This document shows, one piece after another, positions 22,481 to 37,100 of a stretch of 64,000 bases of DNA. Each line of letters starts with the position of its first letter. Position 1 is the stretch's first letter. The notes below the pieces were generated by a model, which was not told the DNA's origin, ran no database searches, and saw only the letters and a list, made by a program, of their open reading frames with translations. Both the position numbers and the translations under genes were made by a program. The stretch covers positions 77,760,216 through 77,824,215 of the forward strand of contig OZ038379.1 in the NCBI GenBank assembly GCA_964036045.1. The letters run 5' to 3'. Source of the stretch: Eutreptiella sp. 'Long Island Sound 2002'. Lineage: Eukaryota > Euglenozoa > Euglenophyceae > Eutreptiales > Eutreptiaceae.

Positions 22481-23430
22481 TGGGGGGGGGGGGGGCGACC
22501 CCTCGGTTTTGGACAACAACTGCCACCCCCCCCCCCCCCCAAACTAACTATTGGCTGGAGGCCCCTTGGAGGGGGGGGCGAGGGGCTTGGAGGGGGTGGT
22601 TCTGGGAGGGGCACCGGGGGGGCCGCTAGGGAAGGCGGTTCCCCGGGGGGGGGGGGGGTCGGGCACCTCCGAACAGTTGGGTATGCAGCCCGGGTGCGAT
22701 CCGACAGTTTGCACCGCCCCTTCCCACAATAGAGGGTAGGGTATCATCGGCTTGGGTTTTTCCAGACACACTGGGAACCTCAGGGGGGTGGGCTCCCGAG
22801 GCGGTCATGGGATTAGAGTTACACCATGTCATCGCCCCCGTCACTCTGCGGTGAATGCTTTCCCGGTTGCCTACTCCGATCGCTCTGCGGCGACTGCATT
22901 TGTGTTGGTTTAGGTTTGGGCACACACGGGTTTGGATTTGGGCACGGTGGTGGCCAAATGACTTTTTGCAAAGGGACCGCCCCTTGACGCGCTTACCTAA
23001 GAAAAAGTGGAAACTGGTGGTCACACGGCTCCACGCTTCTCCCACACTCATTGCGGAGTGGGGCACCGCTAGCGTAGCAAGGCTAGCGGCTCCGCCTGGA
23101 GAGTAGATGGATCGGACAATGGTCAATGTGGGTCGCGGCGGCCTGCGCCAAGGGCCCCTTGTCCGGGGGCTGACAATTGCATTTAACGAGTGTTCACCGC
23201 TACTGGGGAGAAATCAATGGCTCCCAATGCTCAGCACGGGGACAAAATCAGAAATGGCTCACACGCAGGTGCGCTAACATTCCCCCATTGGGCAACTTTG
23301 GCACCGGGTTCATACCTTTGACAACTCAATGGTGGCCGGAGGCCCCTTGGGGACGGGGGGGGGGGGGATAGTTGGCGTCCTAGGACCCACGGAGTGCCCC
23401 CCCCCCCCCCCCGTGGTCCCAAAGCATATG
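22480..23430. other. Spacer with long G and C homopolymers
   Basis: Poly-G or poly-C runs occur at about 22483, 22528, 22640, 23355 and 23398. No frame has a recognisable domain. Confidence 0.55.
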
Positions 23431-25704
23431 CAGCATGAGAATTAGGCTCCACACCATTGTAAAGGAGTGTGGTCACCAGATGCACAAGAGCACAGTGACA
23501 GTCACTTGCAAGAGTTCTTGTGCCACAATGGTATTCGTATTTGGATGGACATGTACTCATCCCCATACCATTTCTTCCCATGTAGACACATTAGGTGCAA
23601 TGACAGGATGTGGCACTGCTTGTCCAAAAATTTCCCATTCAGATAATGTCCACAATGTGCATCGTCGTAATGAGTCCCAAGGGGGCCAATTGTCGTTTGA
23701 TAGTTTATAGTGAGGTAAAACATCAGTATAAAATGGCAGGATGGTGTGTCAGGTACCGATTGACAACATGCCACACTTCTTGTTGGATGAACACACGCAT
23801 TGTCTGGATGTACAAATGCATATCTCCAAGCCGTTTCCTTTTTTATGCCCCTGACCAAGCGACCAAGTCCCACCACTTTAGCCTCCTTCCTTTTCAAATA
23901 GTTCCAAATCTCGTCATAGCGTGTCCTGCACAATCCAAGGGTCATCTTCAAACTTGTGATAGTTACATCTAACAAACATATGGGCCATCCATGACCAGTC
24001 ACAATGCAATGTAGTGGCACAAGAAAAAGCAGCATTCAACGGCATACGTGTCCACGTGTTTTCTCGACGCTTGGCCAGAGCGTTGCATATCTCGTTGTTT
24101 GTGCCTGTCACCAGGTAGAGCAGAGGATTCCACAATTTCCACAATCCTTCCTGCAAGGCACATCAAAACCGTTACAAATCTTTGTCTCCATTGCAATGAG
24201 CTATGCACCAAAGTGCATAATCAACCCACCCAATTTTTTCTTGTTTTGAGCAGCCCCGCCTTTTTGACAGCCGCGAACACGAGCTCCTTTAGGCCAACGT
24301 ATGTGCCAGCCTCAATCTCGGATTCTATTATGTACAAATGTCATATACCAACAATAGGATTGAAGACAAAGACATCACCTATGACTACCATTATTCTCGA
24401 ATTACGCATGGAAGCGATCTTTGGGACGCTCGGACACAAATTTAATCCATAGACACATGCAAAAGGGCACCAAGCAGACCCAAGGTGTATCTCAATGCAT
24501 AAGTCGACATTGGGGAACATTTCAAATGGAAGCAAGGCACCAAGAGCATGAAATGGACCGAACAGCAACTTTGGAAAGCTTGAATACACTCACTAAATGT
24601 TGTATTGCATCACTCTCACCGGGCATGTACTTATCACCATACCATTTCTTCCCATGTAGACACATTAGGTGCAACGACAGGATGTGGTAGTGCCTGTTCC
24701 AAACTTTCCCATTCAAGTAATGTCCACAATGTGCATCGTCGTAATGAGTCCCAAGGGGGCCAACTGTCGTTTGATAGTTTATAGTGAGGTACTACATCAG
24801 TATAAAATAGCAAGATGGTGTGTCGGGTACCGATTGACAACATGCCACACTTCTTGCTTGTTAGATGAACAAACGTATTGTCTGGATGTACAAATGCATA
24901 TCTCGTTTCCTTTTTTATGCCCCTAACCAAGCGACCAAGTCCCACCACTCTAGCCTCCTTCCTTTTCAAATAGTTCCAAATCTCGTCATAGCGTGTCCTG
25001 CACAATCCAAGGGTCATCTTCAAACTTGTGATAGTTACATCTAACAAACATATGGGCCATCCATGACCAGTCACAATGCAATGTAGTGGCACAAGAAAAA
25101 GCAGCATTCAACACCATACGTGTCCACGTGTTTTCTCGACACTTGGCCAGAGCGTTGGAGATCTCGTTGTTTGTGCATGTCACCAGGTAAAGCAGAGGAT
25201 TCCACAATTTCCACAATCCTTCCTGCAAGGCACATCAAAACCGTTACAAATCTTTGTCTCCATTGCAATGAGCTATGCACCAAAGTGCATAATCAACCCA
25301 CCCAATTTTGCTTGTTTTGAGCAGCCCCGCCTTTTTGACAGCCGCGAACACGAGCTCCTTTAGGCCAACGTATGTGCCAGCTTCAATCTCGGATTCTATT
25401 ATGTACAAATGTCATATACCAACAATAGGATTGAAGACAAAGACATCACCTATGACTACCATTATTCTCGAATTACGCATGGAAGCGATCTTTGGGTCGC
25501 TCGGACACAAATTTAATCCATAGACACATGCAAAAGGGCACCAAGCAGACCCAAGGTGTATCTCAATGCATAAGTCGACATTGGGGAACATTTCAAATGG
25601 AAGCAAGGCACCAAGAGCATGAAATGGACCGAACAGCAACTTTGGAAAGCTTGAATACACTCACTAAATGTTGTATTGCATTACTCTCACCGGGCATGTA
25701 CTGA

Positions 25705-26184
25705 TCACCATACCATTACTTCCCATGTAGACACATTAGGTGCAACGACAGGATGTGGTAGTGCCTGTTCCAAACTTTCCCATTCAAGTAATGTCCACAA
25801 TGTGCATCGTCGTAATGAGTCCCAAGGGGGCCAACTGTCGTTTGATAGTTTATAGTGAGGTACTACATCAGTATAAAATAGCAAGATGGTGTGTCGGGTA
25901 CCGATTGACAACATGCCACACTTCTTGCTTGTTAGATGAACAAACGTATTGTCTGGATGTACAAATGCATATCTCCAACCCGTTTCCTTTTTTATGCCCC
26001 TAACCAAGCGACCAAGTCCCACCACTCTAGCCTCCTTCCTTTTCAAATAGTTCCAAATTTCGTCATAGCGTGTCCTGCACAATCCAAGGGTCATCTTCAA
26101 ACTTGTGATAGTTACATCTAACAAACATATGGGCCATCCATGACCAGTCACAATGCAATGTAGTGGCACAAGAAAAAGCAGCAT
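25705..26184 (-). pseudogene. Array unit frame X, long copy
   Basis: The protein-like part starts at about RYDEIWNYLKRKEARVVGLG, continues RLVRGIKKETGWRYAFVHPD, VVPHYKLSNDSWPPWDSLRR and ends near MVW. In other units (for example 36250-36708) the same frame continues through HILSLHLMCLHRKKWYGD and GESIAIQHLVSVFKI. The preceding frame (FSCATTLHCDWSWMAHM...DDPWIVQ) precedes it in the adjacent phase, so one frame change separates them in every copy I checked. No family recognised. Confidence 0.45.
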
Positions 26185-26320
26185 TCAACACCATACGTGT
26201 CCACGTGTTTTCTCGACACTTGGCCAGAGCGTTGGAGATCTCGTTGTTTGTGCCTGTCACCAGGTAGAACAGAGGTTTCCACAATTTCCATACTCCTTCC
26301 TGCATGGCACATCAAAACCG

Positions 26321-26737
26321 TCACAAATCTTTGTCTCCATTGCAATGAGCTATGCACCAAAGTGCGTAATCAACCCACCCAATTTTGCTTGTTTTGAGCA
26401 GCCCCGCCTTTTTGACAACCACGAACACGAGCTCCTTTAGGCCAACGTACGTGCCAGCTTCAATCCCGGAGTCTATTATGTACAAATGGCATATACCAAC
26501 AATAGGGTTGAAGACAAAGACATCACCTATGACTACCATTATTCTCGAATTACGCATCGAAGCGATCTTTGGGACGCTCGGACACAAATTTAATCCATAG
26601 ACACATGCAAAAGGGCACCAAGCAGACCCAAGTTGTATGTCAATGCATAAGTCGACATTGGGGAACATTTCAAATGGAAGCACGGCGCCAAGAGCATGAA
26701 CTAGACCGAACAGCAACTTTGGAAATCTTGAATACAC
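26321..26737 (-). pseudogene. Array unit frame Y, best preserved copy
   Basis: This copy reads continuously from FPKLLFGLVHALGAVLPFEM through CPSVPKIASMRNSRIMVVIG, GICHLYIIDSG and GLKELVFVVVKKAGLL to WVDYALWCIAHCNGDKDL, then UAA, two codons and UGA. Most other units have UGA in place of the UGC in GIC, so they are shorter. Composition is that of a folded, partly hydrophobic protein. I do not recognise the family. The neighbouring frame resumes after UGA with KLWKPLFYLVTGTNNEIS, which suggests a lost or short intron or an ancient frameshift fixed before amplification. Confidence 0.45.
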
Positions 26738-26773
26738 TCACTAAATGTTGTATTGTATTACTCTCACCCGGCA

Positions 26774-26846
26774 TGTACTGATCACCACTTTGGAAATCTT
26801 GAATACACTCACTAAATGTTGTATTGCATTACTCTCACCGGGCATG
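26774..26846. repeat. 71 bp internal duplication, example in one long unit
   Basis: A 71 bp segment beginning ACTTTGGAAATCTTGAATAC and ending GCATGTACxGATCACC occurs twice in tandem here (about 26717-26787 and 26788-26858). The same tandem pair is present in most units spaced 1145-1150 and absent from most spaced near 1076, and its size matches the 72 bp difference. Confidence 0.85.
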
Positions 26847-29800
26847 TACCGATCACCATACCATTACTTCCGATGTAGACGCATTAGGTGCAATGACAGG
26901 ATGTGGCAGTGCTTGTCCAAAACTAACCTTTCCCATTCGGATAATGTCCACAATGTGCATCGTCGCAATGAGTCCCAAGGGGGCCAACTGTCGTTTGATA
27001 GTTTATGGTGAGGTATTACATCAGTAAAAAATAGGAGGATGGTGTTTTCCTTTTTTATGCCCCTGACCAAGCGCCAAGACCCATCAGTCTAGCCTCCTTC
27101 CTTTCCAAACAGTTCCAAATTTGGTCATAGCGTGTCGTGCACAATCCAAGGGTCATCTTCAAACTTGTGATAGTTACATCTAATGAACATATGGGCCATC
27201 CATGACCAGTCACAATGCAATATAGCGGCACAAGAAAAAGCAGCATTCAACGGCATACCTGCACACGTGTTTTCTCGACACTTGGCCAGAGCGTTGGAGA
27301 TCTCGTTGTTTGTGCCTGTCACCACGTAGAGGTTTCCACGATTTCCATACTCCTTCCTGCATGGCACATCAAAACCGTTACAAGTGTTTGTCTCCATTGC
27401 AATGAGCTATGCACCAAAGTGCATAATCAACCCACCCAATTTTGCTTGTTTTGAGCAGCCCCGCCTTTTTGCCAGCCGCGAACACGAGCTCCTTTAGGCC
27501 AACGTACGTGCCGGCTTCAATCTCGGATTCTATTATGTACAAATGGCTTATACCAACAATAGGATTGAACACAAAAACATCACCTATGACTACCATTATT
27601 CTCGAATCGTATCGATTGACAACATGCCACACTTCTTGCTTGTTAGATGAACAAACGTATTGTCTGGATGTACAAATGCATATCTCCAACCCGTTTCCTT
27701 TTTTATGCCCCTAACCAAGCGACCAAGTCCCACCACTCTAGCCTCCTTCCTTTTCAAATAGTTCCAAATCTCGTCATAGCGTGTCCTGCACAATCCAAGG
27801 GTCATCTTCAAACTTGTGATAGTTACATCTAACAAACATATGGGCCATCCATGACCAGTCACAATGCAATGTAGTGGCACAAGAAAAAGCAGCATTCAAC
27901 ACCATACGTGTCCACGTGTTTTCTCGACACTTGGCCAGAGCGTTGGAGATCTCGTTGTTTGTGCCTGTCACCAGGTAGAACAGAGGTTTCCACAATTTCC
28001 ATACTCCTTCCTGCATGGCACATCAAAACCGTCACAAATCTTTGTCTCCATTGCAATGAGCTATGCACCAAAGTGCGTAATCAACCCACCCAATTTTGCT
28101 TGTTTTGAGCAGCCCCGCCTTTTTGACAACCACGAACACGAGCTCCTTTAGGCCAACGTACGTGCCAGCTTCAATCCCGGAGTCTATTATGTACAAATGT
28201 CATATACCAACAATAGGGTTGAAGACAAAGACATCACCTATGACTACCATTATTCTCGAATTACGCATCGAAGCGATCTTTGGGACGCTCGGACACAAAT
28301 TTAATCCATAGACACATGCAAAAGGGCACCAAGCAGACCCAAGTTGTATGTCAATGCATAAGTCGACATTGGGGAACATTTCAAATGGAAGCACGGCGCC
28401 AAGAGCATGAACTAGACCGAACAGCAACTTTGGAAATCTTGAATACACTCACTAAATGTTGTATTGTATTACTCTCACCCGGCATGTACTGATCACCACT
28501 TTGGAAATCTTGAATACACTCACTAAATGTTGTATTGCATTACTCTCACCGGGCATGTACCGATCACCATACCATTACTTCCGATGTAGACGCATTAGGT
28601 GCAATGACAGGATGTGGCAGTGCTTGTCCAAAACTAACCTTTCCCATTCGGATAATGTCCACAATGTGCATCGTCGCAATGAGTCCCAAGGGGGCCAACT
28701 GTCGTTTGATAGTTTATGGTGAGGTATTACATCAGTAAAAAAAAGGAGGATGGTGTTTTCCTTTTTTATGCCCCTGACCAAGCGCCAAGACCCATCAGTC
28801 TAGCCTCCTTCCTTTCCAAACAGTTCCAAATTTGGTCATAGCGTGTCGTGCACAATCCAAGGGTCATCTTCAAACTTGTGATAGTTACATCTAATAAACA
28901 TATGGGCCATCCATGACCAGTCACAATGCAATATAGCGGCACAAGAAAAAGCAGCATTCAACGGCATACCTGCACACGTGTTTTCTCGACACTTGGCCAG
29001 AGCGTTGGAGATCTCGTTGTTTGTGCCTGTCACCACGTAGAGGTTTCCACGATTTCCATACTCCTTCCTGCATGGCACATCAAAACCGTTACAAGTGTTT
29101 GTCTCCATTGCAATGAGCTATGCACCAAAGTGCATAATCAACCCACCCAATTTTGCTTGTTTTGAGCAGCCCCGCCTTTTTGCCAGCCGCGAACACGAGC
29201 TCCTTTAGGCCAACTTACGTGCCGGCTTCAATCTCGGATTCTATTATGTACAAATGGCTTATACCAACAATAGGATTGAACACAAAGACATCACCTATGA
29301 CTACCATTATTCTCGAATTACGCATCGAAGCGATCTTTGGGACGCTCGGACACAAATTTAATACATAGACACATGCAAAAGGGCACCAAGCAAACCCAAG
29401 GTGTATCTCAATGCGTAAGTTGACAATGGGGAACATTTCCAATGGAAGCACGGCGCCAACGGCATGAAATAGACCGAACAGCAACTTTGGAAATCTTGAA
29501 TACACTCCCTAAATGTTGTATTGCATAACTGTCACCGGGCATGTACTGATCACCATACCATTTCTTCCGATGTAGACACATTAGGTGCAGGGACAGGATG
29601 TGGTAGTGCCTGTTCAAAACTTTCCCATTCGGATAATGTCCAGAATGTGCATCGTCGTAATGAGTCCCGAGGGGGCCAACTGTCGTTTGATAGTTTATGG
29701 TGACGTACTACATCAGTATAAAATAGCAGGATGGTGTGTCAGGTACCGATTGACAACATGCCACACTTCTTGCTTGTTGGATGAACAAACGCATTGCCTG

Positions 29801-31142
29801 GATGTACAAATGCATATCTCCAACCCGTTTCCTTTTTTATGCCCCTGACCATGCGACCAAGTCCCACCACTCTAGCCTCCTTCCTTTTCAAATAGTTCCA
29901 AATTTCGTCATGGCGTGTCTTGCACAATCCAAGGGTCATCTTCAAACTTGTGATAGTTACATCTAACAGACACATGGGCCATCCATGACAAGTCACAATG
30001 CAATGTAGTGGCACAAGAAACAGCAGCATTCAACACCATACGTGTCCACGTGTTTTCTCGACACTTGGCCGGAGCGTTGGAGATCTCGTTGTTTGTGCCT
30101 GTCACGAGGTAGAACAACGGTTTCCACAATTTCCATACTCCTTCCTGCATGGCACATCAAAACCGTTACAAGTCTTTGTCTCCATTCTAATGAGCTATGC
30201 ACCAAAGTGCATAATCAACCCACCCTTCGGTTTTTTGAGCAGCCCCGCCTTTTTGACAGCCACCAACACGACCTCCTTTAGGCCAACGCACGTGCAAGCT
30301 TCAATCTCGGAGTCTATCATGTACAAATGTCATATACCAACAATAGGCTTGAAGACAAAGACATCACCTATGACTACCATTATTCTCGAATTACGCATGG
30401 AAGCGATCTTTGGGACGCTCGGACACAAATTTAATCCATAGACACATGCAAAAGGGCACCAAGCAGACCCAAGTTGTATGTCAATGCATAAGTCGACATT
30501 GGGGAACATTTCAAATGGAAGCACGGTGCCAAGAGCATGAACTAGACCGAACAGCAACTTTGGGAATCTTGAATACACTCACTACATGTTGTATTGTATT
30601 ACTCTCACCGGGCATGTACCGATCACCACTTTGGAAATCTTGAATACACTCACTAAATGTTGTATTGCATTACTCTCACCGGGCATGTACCGATCACCAT
30701 ACCATTACTTCCGATGTAGACGCATTAGGTGCAATGACAGGATGTGGCAGTGCTTGTCCAAAACTAACCTTTCCCATTCGGATAATGTCCACAATGTGCA
30801 TGGTCGTAATGAGTCCCAAGGGGGCCAATTGTCGTTTGATAGTTTATAGTGAGGTACTACATCAGTATAAAATAGCAGGATGGTGTGTCAGGTATCGATT
30901 GACAACATGCCACACTTCTTGTTGGATGAACAAACGTATTGTCTGGATGTAGAAATGCATATCTCCAAGCCGTTTCCTTTTTTATGCCCCTGACCATGCG
31001 ACCAAGTCCCACCACTCTAGCCTCCTTGCTTTTCAAATACTTCCAAATTTCGTCATAGCGTGTCCTGCACAATCCAAGGGTCATCTTCAAACTTGTGATA
31101 GTTACATCTAATAGACATATGGGCCATCCATGACCAGTCACA

Positions 31143-34100
31143 ATGCAATGTAGTGGCACAAGAAAAAGCAGCATTTGACGGCATACCTGTCCACGTGTTT
31201 TCTCGACACTTGGCCAGAGCGTTGCATATCTCGTTGTTTGTGCCTGTCACCAGGCAGAGCAGAGGTTTCCACAATGTCCATACTCCTTCCTGCATGGCAC
31301 ATCAAAACCGTTACAAGTCTTTGTCTCCATTGCAATGAGCTATGCACCAAAGTGCATAATCAACCCATCCTTCGGTTTTTTTGAGCAGCCCCGCCTTTTT
31401 GACAGCCACGAACACGACCTCCTTTAGGCCAACGTACGTGCCAGCTTCAATCTCGGAGTCTATTGTGTACAAACGTCATATACCAACAATAGGCTTGAAG
31501 ACAAAGACATCACCTATGCGTCCCATTATTCTCGAATTACGCATCGAAGCGATCTTTGGGACGCTCGGACACAAATTTGATTCATAGACACATGCAAAAG
31601 GGCACCAAGCAGACCCAAGTTGTATGTCAATGCATAAGTCGACATTGGGGAACATTTCAAATGGAAGCACGGCGCCAAGAGCATGAACTAGACCGAACAG
31701 CAACTTTGGAAATCTTGAATACACTCACTAAATGTTGTATTGTATTACTCTCACCGGGCATGTACTGATCACCACTTTGCAAATCTTGAATACACTCACT
31801 AAATGTTGTATTGCAATACTCTCACCGGGCATGTACCGATCACCATACCATTTCTTCCGATGTAGACACATTAGGTGCAATGACACGATGTGGCAGTGCT
31901 TGTCCAAAACTAACCTTTCCCATTCTGATGATGTCCACAATGTGCATGGTCGTAATGAGTCCCAAGGGGGCCAACTGTCGTTTCATAGTTTATAGTGAGG
32001 TACTACATCAGTATAAAATAGCAGGCAGGATGGTGTGTCAGGTATCGATTGACAACATGCCACACTTCTTGTTGGATGAACAAATGTATTGTCTGGATGT
32101 ACAAATGCATATCTCCAACCCGTTTCCTTTTTTATGCCCCTGACCAAGCGACCAAGACCCATCACTCTAGCCTCCTTCCTTTTCAAATCGTTCCAAATTT
32201 CGTCATAGTGTGTCCTGCACAATCCAAGGGTCATCTTCAAACTTGTGATGGGTACATCTAATAGACATATGGGCCATCCATGACCAGTCACAATGCAATG
32301 TAGTGGCACAAGAAAAAGCAGCATTTGACGGCATACGTGCACACGTGTTTTCTCGACACTTGGCCAGAACCTTGGAGATCTCGTTGTTTGTGCCTGTCAC
32401 CGGGTAGAACAGAGGTTTCCACAATTTCCATACTCCTTCCTGCATGGCACATCAAAACCGTTACAAGTTTTTGTCTCCGTTGCAATGACCTATGCACCAA
32501 AGTGCATAATAAACCCACCCAATTTTGCTTGTTTTGAGCAGCCCGCCTTTTTGACTGCCATGAACACGAGGTCCTTTAGGCCAACGCACGCGCAAGCTTC
32601 AATCTCGGATTCTATTATGTACAAATGTCATATACCAACAATAGGGTTGGAGACAAAGACATCACCTATGAGTACCATTATTCTCGAATTACGCATCGAA
32701 GCGATCTTTGGGACGCTCGGACACAAATTTAATCCATAGACACATGCAAAAGGGCACCAAGCAGACCCAAGTTGTATGTCAATGCATAAATCGACATTGG
32801 GGAACATTTCAAATGGAAGCACGGTGCCAAGAGCATGAACTAGACCGAACAGCAACTTTGGGAATCTTGAATACACTCACTAAATGTTGTATTGTATTAC
32901 TCTCACCGGGCATGTACTGATCACCACTTTGGAAATCTTGAATACACTCACTAAATGTTGTATTGCATTACTCTCACCGGGCATGTACCGATCACCATAC
33001 CATTACTTCCGATGTAGACGCATTAGGTGCAATGACAGGATGTGGCAGTGCTTGTCCAAAACTAACCTTTCCCATTCGGATAATGTCCACAATGTGCATG
33101 GTCGTAATGAGTCCCAAGGGGGCCAATTGTCGTTTGATAGTTTATAGTGAGGTACTACATCAGTATAAAATAGCAGGATGGTGTGTCAGGTATCGATTGA
33201 CAACATGCCACACTTCTTGTTGGATGAACAAACGTATTGTTTGGATGTAGAAATGCATATCTCCAAGCCGTTTCCTTTTTTATGCCCCTGACCATGCGAC
33301 CAAGTCCCACCACTCTAGCCTCCTTCCTTTTCAAATACTTCCAAATTTCGTCATAGCGTGTCCTGCACAATCCAAGGGTCATCTTCAAACTTGTGATAGT
33401 TACATCTAATAGACATATGGGCCATCCATGACCAGTCACAATGCAATGTAGTGGCACAAGAAAAAGCAGCATTTGACGGCATACCTGTCCACGTGTTTTC
33501 TCGACACTTGGCAAGAGCGTTGCATATCTCGTTGTTTGTGCCTGTCACCAGGTAGAGCACAGGTTTCCACAATGTCCATACTCCTTCCTGCATGGCACAT
33601 CAAAACCGTTACAAGTCTTTGTCTCCATTGCAATGAGCTATGCACCAAAGTGCATAATCAACCCATCCTTCGGTTTTTTTGAGCAGCCCCGCCTTTTTGA
33701 CAGCCACGAACACGACCTCCTTTAGGCCAACGTACGTGCCAGCTTCAATCTCGGAGTCTATTATGTACAAACGTCATATACCAACAATAGGTTTGAAGAC
33801 AACGACATCACCTATGCGTCCCATTATTCTCGAATTACGCATCGAAGCGATCTTTGGGACATCCTGTCATTGCACCTAATGTGTCTACATCGGAAGAAAT
33901 GGTATGGTGATCAGTACATGCCTGGTGAGAGTAATGCAATACAACATTTAGTGAGTGTATTCAAGATTTCCAAAGTTGCTGTTCGGTCTAGTTCATGCTC
34001 TTGGCGCCGTGCTTCCATTTGAAATGTTCCCCACTGTCGACTTATGCATTGACATACAACTTGGGTCTGCTTGGTGCCCTTTTGCATGTGTCTATGGATC

Positions 34101-37100
34101 AAATTTGTGTCCGAGCATGTGGTAGTGCCTGTTCAAAACTTTCCCATTCAGATAATGTCCAGAATGCGCATCGTCGTAATGAGTCCCAAGGGGGCCAACT
34201 GTCGTTTGATAGTTTATAGTGAGGTACTACATCATTATAAAATAGCAAGATGGTGTGTCACGTACCCATTGACAACATGCCACACTTCTTGCTTGTTGGA
34301 TGAACAAACGTATTGTCCCGATGTAGAATTGCATATCTCCAAGCCGTTTCCTTTTTTATGCCCCTAACCAAGCGACCAAGCCCCACCACTCTAGCCTCCT
34401 TCCTTTTCAAATAGTTCCAAATTTCGTCATGGCGTGTCTTGCACAATCCAAGGGTCATCTTCAAACTTGTGATAGTTACATCTAATAGACATATGGGCCA
34501 TCCATGACCAGTCACAATGCAATGTAGTGGCACAAGAAAAAGCAGCATTCAACGGCATACGTGCACACGTGTTTTCTCGACACTTGGCCAGAACCTTGGA
34601 GATCTCGTTGTTTGTGCCTGTCACCAGGTAGAACAGAGGTTTCCACAATTTCCATACTCCTTCCTGCATGGCACATCAAAACCGTTACAAGTTTTTGTCT
34701 CCGTTGCAATGAGCTATGCACCAAAGTGCATAATAAACCCACCCAATTTTGCTTGTTTTGAGCAGCCCGCCTTTTTGACAGCCATGAACACGAGGTCCTT
34801 TAGGCCAACGCACGCGCAAGCTTCAATCTCGGATTCTATTTTGTACAAATGTCATATACCAACAATAGGGTTGGAGACAAAGACATCACCTATGAGTACC
34901 ATTATTCTTGAATTACGCATCGAAGCGATCTTTGGGACGCTCGGACACAAATTTAATCCATAGACACATGCAAAAGGGCACCAAGCAGACCCAAGTTGTA
35001 TGTCAATGCATAAATCGACATTGGGGAACATTTCAAATGGAAGCACGGCACCAAGAGCATGAACTAGACCGAAAAGCAACTTTGGGAATCTTGAATACAC
35101 TCACTGAATGTTGTATTGTATTACTCTCACCGGGCATGTACTGATCACCACTTTGGAAATCTTGAATACACTCACTAAATGTTGTATTGCATTACTCTCA
35201 CCGGGCATGTACCGATCACCATACCATTACTTCCGATGTAGACGCATTAGGTGCAATGACAGGATGTGGCAGTGCTTGTCCAAAACTAACCTTTCCCATT
35301 CGGATAATGTCCACAATGTGCATGGTCGTAATGAGTCCCAAGGGGGCCAATTGTCGTTTGATAGTTTATAGTGAGGTACTACATCGGTATAAAATAGCAG
35401 GATGGTGTGTCAGGTATCGATTGACAACATGCCACACTTCTTGTTGGATGAACAAACGTATTGTTTGGATGTAGAAATGCATATCTCCAAGCCGTTTCCT
35501 TTTTTATGCCCCTGACCATGCGACCAAGTCCCACCACTCTAGCCTCCTTCCTTTTTAAATACTTCCAAATTTCGTCATAGCGTGTCCTGCACAATCCAAG
35601 GGTCATCTTCAAACTTGTGATAGTTACATCTAATAGACATATGGGCTATCCATGACCAGTCACAATGCAATGTAGTGGCACAAGAAAAAGCAGCATTTGA
35701 CGGCATACCTGTCCACGTGTTTTCTCGACACTTGGCCAGAGCGTTGCATATCTCGTTGTTTGTGCCTGTCACCAGGTAGAGCAGAGGTTTCCACAATTTC
35801 CATACTCCTTCCTGCATGGCACATCAAAACCGTTACAAGTCTTTGTCTCCATTGCAATGAGCTTTGCACCAAAGTGCATAATCAACCCATCCTTCGGTTT
35901 TTTTGAGCAGCCCCGCCTTTTTGACAGCCACGAACACGACCTCCTTTAGGCCAACGTACCTGCCAGCTTCAATCTCGGAGTCTATTATGTACAAACGTCA
36001 TATACCAACAATAGGCTTGAAGACAAAGACATCACCTATGCGTCCCATTATTCTCGAATTACGCATCGAAGCGATCTTTGGGACGCTCGGACACAAATTT
36101 AATCCATAGACACATGCAAAAGGGCACCAAGCAGACCCAAGTTGTATGTCAATGCATAAGTCGACATTGGGGAACATTTCAAATGGAAGCACGGCGCCAA
36201 GAGCATGAACTAGACCGAACAGCAACTTTGGAAATCTTGAATACACTCACTAAATGTGGTATTGTATTACTCTCACCGGGCATGTACTGATCACCACTTT
36301 GCAAATCTTGAATACACTCACTAAATGTTGTATTGCAATACTCTCACCGGGCATGTACCGATCACCATACCATTTCTTCCGATGTAGACACATTAGGTGC
36401 AACGACAGGATGTGGCAGTGATTGTCCAAAACTAACCTTTCCCATTCTGATGATGTCCACAATGTGCATGGTCGTAATGAGTCCCAAGGGGGCCAACTGT
36501 CGTTTGATAGTTTATAGTGAGGTACTACATCAGTATAAAATAGCAGGCAGGATGGTGTGTCAGGTATCGATTGACAACATGCCACACTTCTTGTTGGATG
36601 AACAAACGTATTGTCTGGATGTACAAATGCATATCTCCAACCCGTTTCCTTTTTTATGCCCCTGACCAAGCGACCAAGACCCATCACTCTAGCCTCCTTC
36701 CTTTTCAAATCGTTCCAAATTTCGTCCTAGTGTGTCCTGCACAATCCAAGGGTCATCTTCAAACTTGTGATAGGTACATCTAATAGACATATGGGCCATC
36801 CATGACCAGTCACAATGCAATGTAGTGGCACAAGAAAAAGCAGCATTCAACGGCATACGTGCACACGTGTTTTCTCGACACTTGGCCAGAACCTTGGAGA
36901 TCTCGTTGTTTGTGCCTGTCACCAGGTAGAACAGAGGTTTCCACAATTTCCATACTCCTTCCTGCATGGCACATCAAAACCGTTACAAGTTTTTGTCTCC
37001 GTTGCAATGAGCTATGCACCAAAGTGCATAATAAACCCACCCAATTTTGCTTGTTTTGAGCAGCCCGCCTTTTTGACAGCCATGAACACGAGGTCCTTTA

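Larger units (their letters stand above)
25896..29317. repeat. 1711 bp tandem duplication of 1.6 array units
   Basis: Sequence 25896-27606 is repeated at 27607-29317 with only scattered differences (all landmarks offset by 1711). Because 1711 is not a whole number of units, the junction at 27606 (CTCGAAT joined to CGTATCGATTGAC) makes a truncated unit and explains the 649 bp landmark spacing. Confidence 0.85.

Noticed and set aside
27125-27400. 25-nt intron in the array unit (GTAACGG...CATGCAG)
   Set aside because: GT-AG borders exist, but splicing would not restore the downstream frame, so I treat the stops there as decay.
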